In this document: positions 33,675-43,599 of the stretch, piece by piece | Position numbering within the stretch: the first letter of the stretch is position 1 | Layout of the letters: every line of letters starts with the position of its first letter | DNA from: Chlamydia suis | Lineage (GTDB): Bacteria > Chlamydiota > Chlamydiia > Chlamydiales > Chlamydiaceae | DNA length: 64,000 nt | Assembly: GCF_900169085.1 (NCBI RefSeq) | Contig: NZ_LT821323.1 | Span: forward strand, 186,001-250,000 | Reading direction: 5' to 3' | Notes under the pieces: generated by a model | Told to the model about the DNA's origin: nothing | Seen by the model: only the letters and a program-made list of their open reading frames with translations | Databases searched by the model: none | Position numbers and translations under genes: made by a program

Positions 33675-33841
33675 AATCTTTCTTTTCCCGACTCCAAATA
33701 ATTATTAAGAGTTTTCTTTTTTTTGTTGCTCGCTGCAAAACTGTTTTGGCTTTTTGCTAAGTTTTTTTGTACAATCCCTAAGCCGAATGATTGATTTCGT
33801 TAAAAGAATTACAATACTATTTGATTGGTTGCTGAAACTCT

Positions 33842-35428
33842 ATGCATCAAAAGAAGTTTTTAGCGATTTCCATCGCTTTTGTGACTCTCGCCTTTGGATT
33901 AACATCTTGTTATCATAAAGAAGAGCTCCCAAAAGACTCCTTGCGTGTAGCGATTGGTCACGACCCCATGTCCTTAGACCCTCGCCAAGTTTTTTTAAAT
34001 AAAGACGTTTCTATAGTGAAGGCGCTTTATGAGGGATTGGTTCGGAAAAGCGATAACATCCTCCAGTTAGCTTTAGCAGAAAGGTATCTTCAGTCCAAAG
34101 ATGGGTGCGCATATACATTTTTTCTAAAAAAAACGTTTTGGTCTAATGGAGATCTTGTAACAGCTTATGATTTTGAAGAATCTATTAAGCAAATTTATTG
34201 TCGAGAAATTGATAACGTTACCTTAAGATCTCTTGCATTAATTAAAAACTCACATGCCGTTCTAACAAAAGAGCTGCCTATTGAACAATTAGGAGTGCGC
34301 GCTTTAAACGCATATACACTTGAAATCACTTTAGAAAGACCCTTTCCCCATTTTTTAGAGGTATTAACACACCCTGTTTTTTATCCAGTACATACTTCTT
34401 TACGCGAATATTACAAAGACAAACGCAGCAAGCGTTCCTTCCCAAAAGTTTCTAACGGACCATTCACAATCCAGTGTTACGAGCCACAAAGCTTTTTATT
34501 GCTCAACAAAAACCCGCTTTATCACGATCAGCAAAATGTGTTACTAAATGCGGTACGTTTACAGATAGTTTCTGATATTCATACAGCAACACAACTATTT
34601 CAAAAAAATCACGTTGATTTGGTGGGCTTTCCCTGGAGTTCTTCTTTCCCCCTAGAAGAGCAGAAAACTCTTCCCCGAGGCGTTTTATTCGATTACCCCG
34701 TCCTCAGCTGTACGGTTTTATTTTGCAATATTAACGATAAACCCTTAAATAATGCCTCTTTAAGAGCTGCGCTTTCTTTAGCTATCGATCGAGAAACTTT
34801 ATTAAAAATAGCGGGTAAAGGGAGCGTTGCTACAAGTTTCGTACACCCTTGTTTATCTCGAATACCTTCGGAAGAGCTTCCTCGAGAAGAGCGCATAGCT
34901 TTAGCCAAAGCGCATTTAACAGAAGCATTAAACACGCTCTCTAAAGAAGATATAGAAAAAATTACGTTAATTTACCCCGTGGAATCTATTTGCCTACGGA
35001 CGGTTGTTCAAGAGATTCGACAACAGCTTTTCGATGTCCTTGGCTTTAAAATCTCTACTTTAGGATTAGAATATCATTGTTTCTTAGATAAACGCGCTAA
35101 AGGAGAGTTTTCTTTAGCAACGGGAAACTGGACTGCTGATTATCATCACGCGAATTCTTTTTTATCTATTCTTGGGAACGGAACCGGCTATAAAGACTTG
35201 CAATTAATTGATTGGCAAAACCAAGAATATACGGGTATCGTAACCCGACTTTTGATAGAAGATTCCAGAGATTTACAACTTGTGGCGGAACGCCTACTGC
35301 TTAAAGAAAGTCCTCTTATTCCTCTATATCACTTAGATTATGTCTATGCTAAACATCCTAGGGTTTCTAATCTCCAAACCTCGCTTCTTGGAGAGGTTGA
35401 TTTGAAAAAGGTTGTCCTATCAGAGTAA
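33842..35428 (+). CDS. oppA: Oligopeptide-binding lipoprotein (CT175-like OppA)
   Basis: 528 residues, periplasmic solute-binding protein of the peptide/nickel family (SBP_bac_5). The signal peptide ends in a lipobox LTSC at about residues 20-23, giving a membrane-anchored lipoprotein. The family signature is visible (SLDPRQVF...VKALYEGLVRK, WSNGDLVTAYDF). It is not next to a permease; the opp operon is 25 kb to the right and has its own OppA, so this is a spare binding protein that probably shares those permeases. Position matches CT175 of C. trachomatis. Ends 11 bases from the convergent dsbB gene. Confidence 0.9.
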   Translation: MHQKKFLAISIAFVTLAFGLTSCYHKEELPKDSLRVAIGHDPMSLDPRQVFLNKDVSIVKALYEGLVRKSDNILQLALAERYLQSKDGCAYTFFLKKTFWSNGDLVTAYDFEESIKQIYCREIDNVTLRSLALIKNSHAVLTKELPIEQLGVRALNAYTLEITLERPFPHFLEVLTHPVFYPVHTSLREYYKDKRSKRSFPKVSNGPFTIQCYEPQSFLLLNKNPLYHDQQNVLLNAVRLQIVSDIHTATQLFQKNHVDLVGFPWSSSFPLEEQKTLPRGVLFDYPVLSCTVLFCNINDKPLNNASLRAALSLAIDRETLLKIAGKGSVATSFVHPCLSRIPSEELPREERIALAKAHLTEALNTLSKEDIEKITLIYPVESICLRTVVQEIRQQLFDVLGFKISTLGLEYHCFLDKRAKGEFSLATGNWTADYHHANSFLSILGNGTGYKDLQLIDWQNQEYTGIVTRLLIEDSRDLQLVAERLLLKESPLIPLYHLDYVYAKHPRVSNLQTSLLGEVDLKKVVLSE

Positions 35429-35439
35429 TGAATCTCTAA

Positions 35440-35847
35440 TTACTCCAATCTTATAGCGAAGATGAGCAAACAAGCTATAGCAAGAAAGGCTACAGCCGAC
35501 GCCATTGGCATAGTAATAAAGCCTAAAAGGAACAGCTTGGTACTGCAAGAAACCTTGCCGCAAATATCAAGTGTCATACCTGGGATTTCTTGCAGACATA
35601 TCTGATATATGGCAATACCGAACCCAATCAAAGTTAGCGGCAGAGCATATAGTTTAACCGCCAAATCTTCTCGGTACGCTGCAATACCAAGAATAACTAC
35701 CAAAGGGAATAAGCAAATTCGTTGATAATAGCAGAGAACGCAAGGCTCTATGTTAAGCAGATAGCTATAATAGACGCTCATCAAAGTTCCTATACAAGCA
35801 ACCAACCAAGCACAATATAAACAATAAGAGCGCAAGAGCTTAATCAC
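35440..35847 (-). CDS. dsbB: Disulfide bond formation protein DsbB family
   Basis: 135 residues with four hydrophobic segments. The first cysteine pair is in PCVLCYYQRI, the DsbB/BdbC quinone-reductase-linked motif, and the second pair in CGKVSC. It reoxidises the adjacent DsbA-like protein, important for the disulfide-rich chlamydial outer envelope. Its ATG overlaps the dsbA stop by 4 bases (ATGA), so the two are translationally coupled. The length fits the short BdbC-type forms. Confidence 0.92.
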   Translation of the reverse strand: MIKLLRSYCLYCAWLVACIGTLMSVYYSYLLNIEPCVLCYYQRICLFPLVVILGIAAYREDLAVKLYALPLTLIGFGIAIYQICLQEIPGMTLDICGKVSCSTKLFLLGFITMPMASAVAFLAIACLLIFAIRLE

Positions 35848-36560
35848 TGTCCCTCCTCTTCCATCGCTTGTAAATGGCGCAGTTGTGTAATGACTCTTTC
35901 GATTTCATCGAAAGTTGGATCTTCAATAAGATAATCTCCTACAATCGCCGTGGGAGTAGCTAGCTGGCCTCCCATAACCTGAGAGCCATAAATATTATTT
36001 TTTTTGAGCTGTTCTGAGAATCTTTGAGAATTGACACATTGCATCAACCCCTTGGGATTGATTTCTCTACCGGAATGCGTGGGCAGTTTTTCTGCTAATT
36101 GCGTTAAAACTTCAGAAGTCGCCCAGTGAGATCCTTTATCTTTTTTATGAGTTAGAATTCTATGGAAATACTCCATATATGCTTCTGGATCTGGTCGCTT
36201 AGGGTCATGATGATAGACACAAAGTAAGGCTTGTGCTGCAGGCAGGGATCCTTTGATAAAACAAACAGGAATTAATGTAAAAGAAGCCTCCCCTGTATCA
36301 ATAAAACGCTTTTTAATTAAGGGGAAAACCTCAGAGGAAAACTCTTCGCATGCAGAGCAAGAAGGCTCTTCAAACACGGTAATATTGATGGGCGCGTAAG
36401 GATTTCCAATCGTTGGAAAATGCTTCGCTGTAGTTGGAATGTGAGCCTTTGGAGGCATAACGGAACGCTTAGTTTGTACCATTAACCCCGCGCATAAAAC
36501 AAATCCGATCGCAGTGGAAATAACAAGGATCTTTTTTCTCAAAGGAATCCTCTTACTCAT
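35844..36560 (-). CDS. dsbA: DsbA-like thiol:disulfide interchange protein
   Basis: 238 residues from ATG at 36560 (MSKRIPLRKK), chosen because it places a positively charged end directly before the signal-anchor helix VISTAIGFVLCAGL; the frame extends further upstream without an apparent signal. Thioredoxin-fold oxidoreductase with active site CSAC and a cis-Pro loop TPTAIVG. Acts in the periplasm, reoxidised by DsbB encoded next to it. Corresponds by position to CT177. Confidence 0.9.
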   Translation of the reverse strand: MSKRIPLRKKILVISTAIGFVLCAGLMVQTKRSVMPPKAHIPTTAKHFPTIGNPYAPINITVFEEPSCSACEEFSSEVFPLIKKRFIDTGEASFTLIPVCFIKGSLPAAQALLCVYHHDPKRPDPEAYMEYFHRILTHKKDKGSHWATSEVLTQLAEKLPTHSGREINPKGLMQCVNSQRFSEQLKKNNIYGSQVMGGQLATPTAIVGDYLIEDPTFDEIERVITQLRHLQAMEEEGQ

Positions 36561-36684
36561 TCTTTCGTATAGAAGTTGAGATAGGATAAAATTAAAAAAA
36601 ACGGAACCCTTTTCTTGCTGAAATAGAAGAAGCTTCCACAACCTCTTTCTTAAAAAAAACTTTTTCTTTTCTCTTAGACTTTTT

Positions 36685-37929
36685 ATGAGTCAAGAAACTC
36701 AAAGGGTCTTGTTTATGGAGAAAGATCTTTTAGAAAACGTTTATCGTCATTACCGTTATCGTTTTTTTAAATTAAGTATACTTCCTGCTCTACTTGGTCT
36801 TTGGCTATTTTTTACGCCAGACATTCTTAATTACTTAGATCCGGCGACGGTTCTATCAGATAGAGTGAGTGGTCTTCTTTTGATTTTGTTATCTGCACTT
36901 TCTTTTTATAATCATCTTATTTTGCGTTTGGGTATTTTCATCGGGCTTTGGATCTCCGCTTTCTCTTGTTATCCAGGTCTTTCACCTTTAGTTTTTGCTC
37001 ATGATTCGTTGTTAGGCTTTGCTACTCTCGCTGTTATTTGCTTGCTTCCTAATCGCCCAGAAGATTTGGAAGTCGGGCCTACTATCCCAGAAACCTGCCA
37101 CTACAATCCCTCTTCCGGAGGGAAAAGAGGAGCTGTTCTTCTCTTTTCTTTTTTAGGGTGGCTACAAAGTCGATATCTTACCTCTGCGGCTCTTCATATT
37201 GCAGATGCTGAGGCGACTTGTTCTCTTTTCGTTTCCTCCATCTTAATGATTATTTATTCCCTGCTTATTGTGCTTTCACTAACAGGAGGAGAACGGAGAT
37301 GGCATACCCGCCCAAAAGTCGTTTTTATCACAGCTTTTCTGCTTTTTTGTGCGATAGGGTTAACTTTAGCGGCTATTCTCTTATCTCAATTATTCTTAAC
37401 AAATTATAAAGGCGTAAGCTTAACGATTGCCCCAGTGTTTTCTCTGGCATTTTTTTATGATGAAATTCAGGCAGCATGGCACTACCTTACCCAATTTTTC
37501 TCGGATAAAAAAAAGTTAACTCGAATAGCCTTTTACGGATCTGAATATTATAAGGAATCTTTGTTTTGGGAAGAGCGCTCTGTTTTGTCTTTTTCGAAAG
37601 CTTGTAAACAGGCTTTCGAAGGGCTCGCTTTCCCGCTAAATTTAGTCTTAGCCTGTGTATTGGCTATTTGTTTCGTACAAATAAATGTGCACCTATCCCT
37701 TCCCGATACATGTCGATTCTTTATAAACAGTGCTTGCTGGTTTATTCTTGTGTTGTCGATTTTTTCTTTTGCAAAAAGTCTTCACCATCTCCGGTGGTTA
37801 AACCTGTTGTTTGCAGCCGGGATCGTACTTTCTCCTGTGATTTTTCACCTTCCTTTAGATGCAAAAACTCTATTGTCTATCGTCGCATCTGGTATTGCCT
37901 TTATTGCTCTATCTATAGGTCGACTATGA
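36685..37929 (+). CDS. Conserved multi-pass membrane protein (CT178-like)
   Basis: 414 residues with about ten hydrophobic segments spread over the whole length and a cytoplasmic-looking N-terminus of about 30 residues. The early part (VSGLLLILLSALSFYNH) resembles SPW-type repeats, but I cannot assign a function. Diverges from the dsbA gene and ends 6 bases from the convergent CT179-like gene. ATG at 36685; a second in-frame ATG lies 10 codons on. Positional match to CT178. Confidence 0.75.
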   Translation: MSQETQRVLFMEKDLLENVYRHYRYRFFKLSILPALLGLWLFFTPDILNYLDPATVLSDRVSGLLLILLSALSFYNHLILRLGIFIGLWISAFSCYPGLSPLVFAHDSLLGFATLAVICLLPNRPEDLEVGPTIPETCHYNPSSGGKRGAVLLFSFLGWLQSRYLTSAALHIADAEATCSLFVSSILMIIYSLLIVLSLTGGERRWHTRPKVVFITAFLLFCAIGLTLAAILLSQLFLTNYKGVSLTIAPVFSLAFFYDEIQAAWHYLTQFFSDKKKLTRIAFYGSEYYKESLFWEERSVLSFSKACKQAFEGLAFPLNLVLACVLAICFVQINVHLSLPDTCRFFINSACWFILVLSIFSFAKSLHHLRWLNLLFAAGIVLSPVIFHLPLDAKTLLSIVASGIAFIALSIGRL

Positions 37930-37935
37930 TTCCTT

Positions 37936-38601
37936 CTACGTAAAAGGTGTTGCTGAAGAGTCTTGTTTCTCTAGCTGGCTTTCATGATCCCGTTTCTCCG
38001 ATTCTGATAAATAAAGCCCCTCTCGAACGTGAGAAAACGCTGTTTCTATAGTCTCATCAAAAGAGGTTTTAGTAAGAGAGGTCTTCTTTATCAACAAAGA
38101 AGGCTTGGCCAGAGTTAACACAGCAAAAGTAAATCTTTTTGAAAAACCCTCAGGAAGTATTTCGCTTCTAAGAAAATTTACGAGCTGTTTTACAGAAAGT
38201 TCCTTAGGCTCAGCATCCTTGCAAAAAGCTACAGACTCAAAATAACAACTCGTGGCTATTTGCTGTTGTTTTTGGGTCACCAATTTTTGTTCTTTCCAAG
38301 CAACATAAAGTAGTAAAGCAACGGGAATTAACGCTAAAATTCCCGGAAGAATAAAAGGAAGAAAAATTTCAGAAAGAAAGAGCGTGTTTCCAATAAAGCA
38401 GAGCATAGAGCCTATACATAAAGCAAAAAGGGCTCCTACAGCCACGAGCATAGAAAAAAATATGATAGGCACGCTTTTGACTTTATGTTTATGAATTTCT
38501 TTTTGGATAGAGAGTTTTTCTTCTTTTGAGAGTATTTGTAATTGTTGCTCATAAAGAGCTCGCGAGGCGTGTTCCAGTTTTAAAGGATGGATCATCGTCA
38601 C
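37936..38601 (-). CDS. Conserved membrane-associated protein (CT179-like)
   Basis: 221 residues with a hydrophobic pair at about 50-105 (two transmembrane helices) and charged soluble ends. The GTG at 38601 overlaps the stop of the ABC ATPase gene (GTGA), so translation is coupled; an ATG two codons downstream is an alternative. Because it is coupled to the ATPase, it may be a partner of that transporter, but it does not resemble a normal permease. Positional match to CT179. Confidence 0.75.
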   Translation of the reverse strand: MTMIHPLKLEHASRALYEQQLQILSKEEKLSIQKEIHKHKVKSVPIIFFSMLVAVGALFALCIGSMLCFIGNTLFLSEIFLPFILPGILALIPVALLLYVAWKEQKLVTQKQQQIATSCYFESVAFCKDAEPKELSVKQLVNFLRSEILPEGFSKRFTFAVLTLAKPSLLIKKTSLTKTSFDETIETAFSHVREGLYLSESEKRDHESQLEKQDSSATPFT

Positions 38602-39290
38602 CCCAGATACTCTTTCATTTGTTGCAAAAGCTCTGCGATTCCTCGTTGTTTGTCTAGAAAAATTGGGAATAGCTTATGCTGCTTAATAGCAAAAAACGTT
38701 TCCCCTATTTCCAAACAGTCTTGCACATCATGCGAGGCAAGAATGATCGTTTTGCCTTTTTCTTTGGCCAACCTTCGCACATCTTGATACAGCGTTTCTT
38801 TTGTCAATGGGTCTAAAGAAGTAAAGGGCTCATCCAAGAGCAAAATCGGATTAGGAGACAAACTTTGCATAGCAAAAACAACGCGCTGCCGCTGCCCTCC
38901 GGATAACTCATCCGGAAACCGATCTAATAAGGAAGCTAGCCCGAAGGCTTGCACAACTTGATAAAAGTCTTGCTCTTGAACAACAGCTTTTTGTTTACGT
39001 GGACCCAATTCTGTAGGCAACAAAATGTTTTTTTTAACCGTGCGCCAAGGCAAAAGCGCGTCTTTTTGCTGCATATAGGAGACTTGTTCTTGTTTTATAG
39101 GTAGCCCCTCCCAAAGAACTTCTCCTGAAAAATCTGAGAGGAGCCCAGATAGGATTCTAAAAAGAGTTGTCTTCCCGCTTCCGGAAATTCCTAACACAAC
39201 GGAAATGTGACCGGAAGCAAAGCTTGCCCCTGCGTTCTCAAAAACTAAATGAGACGCACTCGCATATCGCAAAGATTTCACAACTAACAT
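38598..39290 (-). CDS. ABC transporter ATP-binding protein (TauB/NitT type)
   Basis: 230 residues. Walker A GISGSGKTT, signature LSGGQRQRV, Walker B ILLLDEPF and switch His in ILASHD are all present. Similar to the ATPases of nitrate/taurine-type importers, where C. trachomatis CT180 is annotated tauB. No matching permease or binding protein is adjacent, only the CT179-like protein, so the transported substrate is unknown. ATG at 39290 lies just downstream of the two tRNA genes on the same strand. Confidence 0.9.
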   Translation of the reverse strand: MLVVKSLRYASASHLVFENAGASFASGHISVVLGISGSGKTTLFRILSGLLSDFSGEVLWEGLPIKQEQVSYMQQKDALLPWRTVKKNILLPTELGPRKQKAVVQEQDFYQVVQAFGLASLLDRFPDELSGGQRQRVVFAMQSLSPNPILLLDEPFTSLDPLTKETLYQDVRRLAKEKGKTIILASHDVQDCLEIGETFFAIKQHKLFPIFLDKQRGIAELLQQMKEYLG

Positions 39291-39315
39291 GGATATAACT
39301 AGAGACTTCCGGACT

Positions 39316-39389
39316 TGCGGTTACCAAGACTTGAACTTGGGACCTCGACATTATCAGTGTCGCGCTCTAACCAACTGAGCTATAACCGC
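39316..39389 (-). tRNA. tRNA-Ile (anticodon GAT)
   Basis: 74 bases folding as a cloverleaf: acceptor GCGGTTA/TAACCGC, D arm AGCTCAGTTGGTTAGAGC, anticodon loop CTGATAA (anticodon GAT), T arm with GTTCAAGTC, discriminator A. CCA is not encoded. It lies 5 bases after tRNA-Ala on the same strand. Confidence 0.97.
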
Positions 39390-39394
39390 GGAAA

Positions 39395-39467
39395 TGGAGA
39401 CTAGGAGATTCGAACTCCTGACCTTCTGAATGCAAATCAGACGCTCTACCAACTAAGCTAAGTCCCC
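39395..39467 (-). tRNA. tRNA-Ala (anticodon TGC)
   Basis: 73 bases: acceptor GGGGACT/AGTCTCC (G-T pair), D arm AGCTTAGTTGGTAGAGC, anticodon loop TTTGCAT (anticodon TGC), T arm with GTTCGAATC, discriminator A. First of the Ala-Ile pair, probably co-transcribed. Confidence 0.97.
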
Positions 39468-39584
39468 TCGAGAGCGGTTGCTGCTGACTAATACTCAGTA
39501 GCAAAGCGAAATCTTACTCCAAAAGGGATTTTAAGCACAAGAAAAGATTATCGAAAAAAAATAAAAACTTTTTCTTTTTCGTTA

Positions 39585-39636
39585 ACAGCTCTCTTTTGGG
39601 GCCTAAACAGACCACTCCTGTGAAAAAGAGAGCTGT
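39585..39636. terminator. Large inverted repeat between the CT181-like gene and tRNA-Ala
   Basis: 13-bp perfect stem ACAGCTCTCTTTT/AAAAGAGAGCTGT around a 26-base loop, just after the stop of the minus-strand exported protein gene. No immediate T run, but an A/T-rich stretch follows. Probable terminator. Confidence 0.55.
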
Positions 39637-39647
39637 CTACTAAAAAG

Positions 39648-40358
39648 CTATAAGGACACTCGTTTTCTTATATCCATCTTTTTGGCACTTCGAACTTTAG
39701 TGACTTTAAAAGACTGAACAAAAGTGTTGTACTCCTTATCTAGAATTTCTGGAGAGCGCCCTTTATATACCATAAACACTTGATACAGAGTGTGATTTAC
39801 AGAAACTAGCATTCCTCGGAAATATACATTGTCGCAAGCAATCCAAAATTCTAATGCTTTATGGCCCTGCATGGATGTTGCCTTAAGGTAAAGAACTTGG
39901 GATTCTGGGAGGGCATACAACATTCCCGCAAAACCTTCCTGTAGATTCAATTCAGGCTTGCTGATATCCACTTTTTCTGGATATTCCCAAACAGACACGA
40001 CATATACCGTGTTATCGCTAAAAGTCTCTGCTACATAGGTGTCATAGCGGATAGACAAATCCGATTGCGGGACTTCTATAACTTGCCCAGAATGTTCGGG
40101 AAGCTCCGGAAACTGAACGGAAAAACCGCATTCCTGAGTATAGTCATAGCGCTTCCAGGATGCTGGGTCGGAGACTTTTGTAATAGCAGCCGTTGGAAGC
40201 TCTTCTGCGTCAGTAAGATTGCTCTTTCCTCCCGAGATCCACGCTTTCATCCGCCCAAAAAATCCACCCGTCTCTTCAGCGGAAAAAACTTCCACAGAAG
40301 ACAGGGGGCTGATCAGGAGAATGGCTGACAAAGAAAGTTTGCAGAACTTAGAAAGCAT
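39648..40358 (-). CDS. Exported hypothetical protein (CT181-like)
   Basis: 236 residues with a signal peptide (FCKLSLSAILLISPLSSVEVFSA, cleavage near residue 27). The mature part has no motif I recognise; it is a mixed alpha/beta soluble protein of about 23 kDa, probably periplasmic. Positional match to CT181. It reads away from kdsB, and its start overlaps a small opposite-strand frame. Confidence 0.8.
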   Translation of the reverse strand: MLSKFCKLSLSAILLISPLSSVEVFSAEETGGFFGRMKAWISGGKSNLTDAEELPTAAITKVSDPASWKRYDYTQECGFSVQFPELPEHSGQVIEVPQSDLSIRYDTYVAETFSDNTVYVVSVWEYPEKVDISKPELNLQEGFAGMLYALPESQVLYLKATSMQGHKALEFWIACDNVYFRGMLVSVNHTLYQVFMVYKGRSPEILDKEYNTFVQSFKVTKVRSAKKMDIRKRVSL

Positions 40359-40578
40359 AATAACAATAAAAACTAAAAGCTTTTTATTACTTTATGATAA
40401 CTCTGCAGATAGTTTTTCTTATAAAGAAAAATCGCAAACAAAAACACAGCTCGTTCACGATAAGCTTTTTAGGAATGGCCTCGTCTCAATAGAACTTCCC
40501 CAGAAGTTTTTTCGAGAAAAAGACGTGATTCGTTATTTAAAAAATAAAGAAAATAGCTCCTATCAGGAATACTCTTGA
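40321..40578 (+). CDS. Possible small protein
   Basis: 85 codons from ATG at 40321, preceded by CAGGAGA at a good distance. The product is charged, hydrophilic and rich in Lys, Ser and Glu, with no motif. The first 38 bases overlap the opposite-strand CT181-like gene, but most of the frame lies in otherwise empty DNA before kdsB. It may be real or chance; a low-confidence call. Confidence 0.35.
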   Translation: MADKESLQNLESIITIKTKSFLLLYDNSADSFSYKEKSQTKTQLVHDKLFRNGLVSIELPQKFFREKDVIRYLKNKENSSYQEYS

Positions 40579-40700
40579 TTGTTAACTATTCTCTTGTTAG
40601 GATGATCGAGTTCTGTTCTGGGACTCTGATCATAAAGTAAATGTAGACCAACATTTTAAGAAGAACTCTCTTCTTAGAGATGTTACATTAAGGGGGTACG

Positions 40701-41465
40701 ATGTTTGCGTTCTTAACAAGCAAAAAAATCGGTATTCTCCCCGCTAGATGGGGAAGTTCTCGCTTCCCCGGTAAACCTTTAGCAGAAATTTTAGGAAAAA
40801 GCCTGATTCAAAGAGCTTACGAGAATGCCTTACTTAGTCGTTCTTTGGATTGCGTGGTTGTGGCAACAGATGATCAACGTATCTTCGACCATGTCGTAGG
40901 ATTCGGAGGATTATGCGTAATGACTAGCGAGGCTTGCGCTAACGGAACAGAACGCGTGGAAGAAGCCGTCTCACAATACTTCCCTCAAGCAGAGATCGTT
41001 GTGAACATCCAAGGAGATGAGCCTTGCTTGTCTCCAGCAGTCATCGATGGGCTCGTAGAAATGCTCGAGAGCAACCTCACTATAGACATGGTCACTCCTG
41101 TTACAGAAACAACTGACCCTGAAGCCATTTTGACAAATCACAAAGTGAAGTGCGTTTTTGATAAAACTGGCCGAGCACTTTATTTTAGCAGAAGTGTTAT
41201 TCCTCATAACTTCAAGCGTTCGACGCCTTTTTATTTACACGTTGGCGTCTATGCCTTTAGAAGAGCTTTTCTTAGTGAGTATGTAAACATCTCCCCTTCC
41301 TCTTTAAGTGAGGCCGAAGATCTTGAGCAGTTGCGCGTGTTAGAATCAGGTCGTTCCATCTATGTTCATGTTGTTCACAATGCAACAGGGCCTTCCGTGG
41401 ATTATCCAGAAGATATAACTAAAGTGGAGCAGTATTTATTATGTCTTTCAAAAGCATCTTCTTGA
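40701..41465 (+). CDS. kdsB: CMP-KDO synthetase
   Basis: 254 residues. Activates KDO with CTP for the chlamydial KDO-trisaccharide LPS. The nucleotide-binding N-terminus [16 protein letters not shown] and the QGDEPCLSP segment are diagnostic. ATG at 40701 follows AGGGGGTACG. It overlaps pyrG by 25 bases, so the two are coupled; CTP synthase makes the CTP that KdsB consumes, which makes functional sense. Confidence 0.96.
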   Translation: MFAFLTSKKIGILPARWGSSRFPGKPLAEILGKSLIQRAYENALLSRSLDCVVVATDDQRIFDHVVGFGGLCVMTSEACANGTERVEEAVSQYFPQAEIVVNIQGDEPCLSPAVIDGLVEMLESNLTIDMVTPVTETTDPEAILTNHKVKCVFDKTGRALYFSRSVIPHNFKRSTPFYLHVGVYAFRRAFLSEYVNISPSSLSEAEDLEQLRVLESGRSIYVHVVHNATGPSVDYPEDITKVEQYLLCLSKASS

Positions 41466-43051
41466 CCGGAGGCGTAGTTTCTTCTTTAGGAAAAGGGCTA
41501 ACTGCAGCTTCTTTAGCTCTCTTATTAGAGAGACAAGGCCTGAAAATTGCTATGCTCAAGTTAGACCCTTATTTGAACGTCGATCCAGGGACCATGAACC
41601 CCTATGAACATGGAGAGGTTTACGTCACTGATGATGGCGTAGAAACGGATTTGGACCTAGGGCATTATCATCGTTTTTCTTCAGTGCAACTTTCTAAATA
41701 CTCTACGGCTACCTCAGGACAAATTTATACCCGAGTGATCACTAAAGAACGAAATGGTGCGTTCTTAGGAAGAACAGTTCAAGTTATCCCTCATGTCACT
41801 AACGAAATTATTCAAGTCATTCAATCGTGCGCAGAACATTATAAACCTGATGTGCTCATTGTAGAAATCGGTGGAACAATTGGGGATATTGAATCCCTCC
41901 CTTTTTTGGAAGCTGTGCGCCAATTTCGTTGCGAACATCCTCAGGATTGTCTGAGCCTTCACATGACCTACGTTCCTTATTTAAAAGCAGCGAAGGAAAT
42001 TAAAACCAAACCTACTCAACACTCCGTCCAAAATTTACGAAGCATCGGAATCTCTCCAGATGCAATTCTTTGCCGTTCTGAATCCCCGCTTAACTCGGAA
42101 GTAAAAAGAAAAATCAGTCTTTTTTGTAACGTGCCAGAACACGCGGTTTTCAATGCGATTGACTTAGAACGCTCCATTTATGAAATGCCCTTGTTGTTAG
42201 CCCAAGAAAACATAGCCGATTTCTTGTTGCACAAGCTCGGATTCTCTCCCAAACCCTTGGATCTCAGCGACTGGGAAAATCTTGTAACGGCTTTATGTGA
42301 TCAAAATCGTCCAGTTGTTCGGATAGGACTAGTAGGGAAATACTTGGAACATAAAGACGCGTACAAATCTATATCCGAATCTCTATCTCACGCTTCTGTT
42401 CCGGCCGGTTGTTCTCTAGAGATCGCTCCGATTTCTCCCGAATCAGAAGATCTTTTGGAGCAACTTTCTAAATGTGACGGATGTTTAATTCCTGGAGGGT
42501 TCGGAACAAGAAGCTGGGAAGGGAAAATTACTGCCGCAGGTTATTGCAGAGAGCACAACATCCCCTGCTTCGGGATTTGTCTTGGAATGCAGGCCTTAGT
42601 AGTTGAATACGCAAGATATGCTTTAAATAGTCCTTTAGCAAACTCGTTAGAAATGGATCCTGCTACCCCAGATCCCGTTGTATGCATGATGCATGGACAA
42701 GATACTGAGATCAAAGGAGGAACCATGCGACTGGGAGCCTATCCTTGCCGAATCGACCCCGAATCGAAAGCTTTTGCTGCTTACAAAAAAGATCTTGTTC
42801 AAGAGCGTCACCGACATCGTTACGAAGTGAACCCTTCATATATAAATCGCTTACAAGAAAATGGACTAAAAATATCCGGCGTTTGTCCTCAAGGAGAACT
42901 TTGCGAAATTGTAGAAATTTCTAATCACCGATGGATGCTAGGCGTACAATTTCATCCTGAATTTTTATCGAAGTTAACAAAACCTCATCCTCTTTTTGTA
43001 GAGTTTCTGCGTGCCGCTCTTGCTTATTCTTTGGAGAAAAGGCATGGATAA
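41441..43051 (+). CDS. pyrG: CTP synthase
   Basis: 536 residues, the normal length. The synthetase domain starts with [17 protein letters not shown]; the C-terminal class I glutamine amidotransferase domain has the nucleophile in CFGICLGMQ and the His/Glu pair in GVQFHPEF. Converts UTP to CTP. Its start lies inside the end of kdsB and its end overlaps yqgF, forming a tight kdsB-pyrG-yqgF operon. Confidence 0.97.
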   Translation: MSFKSIFLTGGVVSSLGKGLTAASLALLLERQGLKIAMLKLDPYLNVDPGTMNPYEHGEVYVTDDGVETDLDLGHYHRFSSVQLSKYSTATSGQIYTRVITKERNGAFLGRTVQVIPHVTNEIIQVIQSCAEHYKPDVLIVEIGGTIGDIESLPFLEAVRQFRCEHPQDCLSLHMTYVPYLKAAKEIKTKPTQHSVQNLRSIGISPDAILCRSESPLNSEVKRKISLFCNVPEHAVFNAIDLERSIYEMPLLLAQENIADFLLHKLGFSPKPLDLSDWENLVTALCDQNRPVVRIGLVGKYLEHKDAYKSISESLSHASVPAGCSLEIAPISPESEDLLEQLSKCDGCLIPGGFGTRSWEGKITAAGYCREHNIPCFGICLGMQALVVEYARYALNSPLANSLEMDPATPDPVVCMMHGQDTEIKGGTMRLGAYPCRIDPESKAFAAYKKDLVQERHRHRYEVNPSYINRLQENGLKISGVCPQGELCEIVEISNHRWMLGVQFHPEFLSKLTKPHPLFVEFLRAALAYSLEKRHG

Positions 43052-43484
43052 ACAAAAAGAGGTTTTTTTAGGAGTGGATTACGGGAAGAAGCGCATAGGA
43101 CTAGCCTTTGCTAGCGCGCCTCTTTTGATTACATTACCCATCGGGAACATAGATACCCCTCCCTCTCTTGCTCTAACAGCCCAAGCGCTCATTGCGATCG
43201 CCAAAGAGCGCGCTGTTACCACCATAGTTTTTGGGAATCCGCTACCTATGCAAAAAGCTTACGCTTCTAGTCTGCAATCAGAAATTCAAGAATTGGCAGC
43301 GCTTGTCCAAGAGATGACCTCTTTGGAAGTGGTCCTTTGGGATGAGCGCCTGTCCTCCGCACAAGCTGAACGCATGTTAAAAAATGATTGCGGACTCAGC
43401 AGAAAACAACGAAAACATTCTTCCGATAGTCTTGCTGCGACATTAATTCTTTCTAGTTTTTTAGATTTTCGAAAATTTTATTAG
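43044..43484 (+). CDS. yqgF: Holliday junction resolvase-like YqgF/RuvX
   Basis: 146 residues from ATG at 43044 ([19 protein letters not shown]), which overlaps the pyrG stop; an in-frame upstream start at 43011 is less likely. RNase H-like fold with the catalytic Asp in VDYGKKRIGLA and DERLSSAQAE near the C-terminus. The family acts in 16S rRNA 5'-end processing and perhaps recombination. Third gene of the kdsB-pyrG operon. Confidence 0.93.
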   Translation: MDKQKEVFLGVDYGKKRIGLAFASAPLLITLPIGNIDTPPSLALTAQALIAIAKERAVTTIVFGNPLPMQKAYASSLQSEIQELAALVQEMTSLEVVLWDERLSSAQAERMLKNDCGLSRKQRKHSSDSLAATLILSSFLDFRKFY

Positions 43485-43599
43485 AATCATGCCGGGATAA
43501 AGCCAGCTGTTTAGGAGAGAAATCTTTTTGAGCACATATTCATTTTTTTGGTATCGTGAGCTTCCTTTTAGGAATTAACTCTTTACATTAGGTTGTACC

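Noticed and set aside
39316..39467. tRNA pair as an integration site for the accessory region
   Set aside because: No direct repeat of the tRNA 3' end, no integrase, and the flanking genes follow the conserved chlamydial order.
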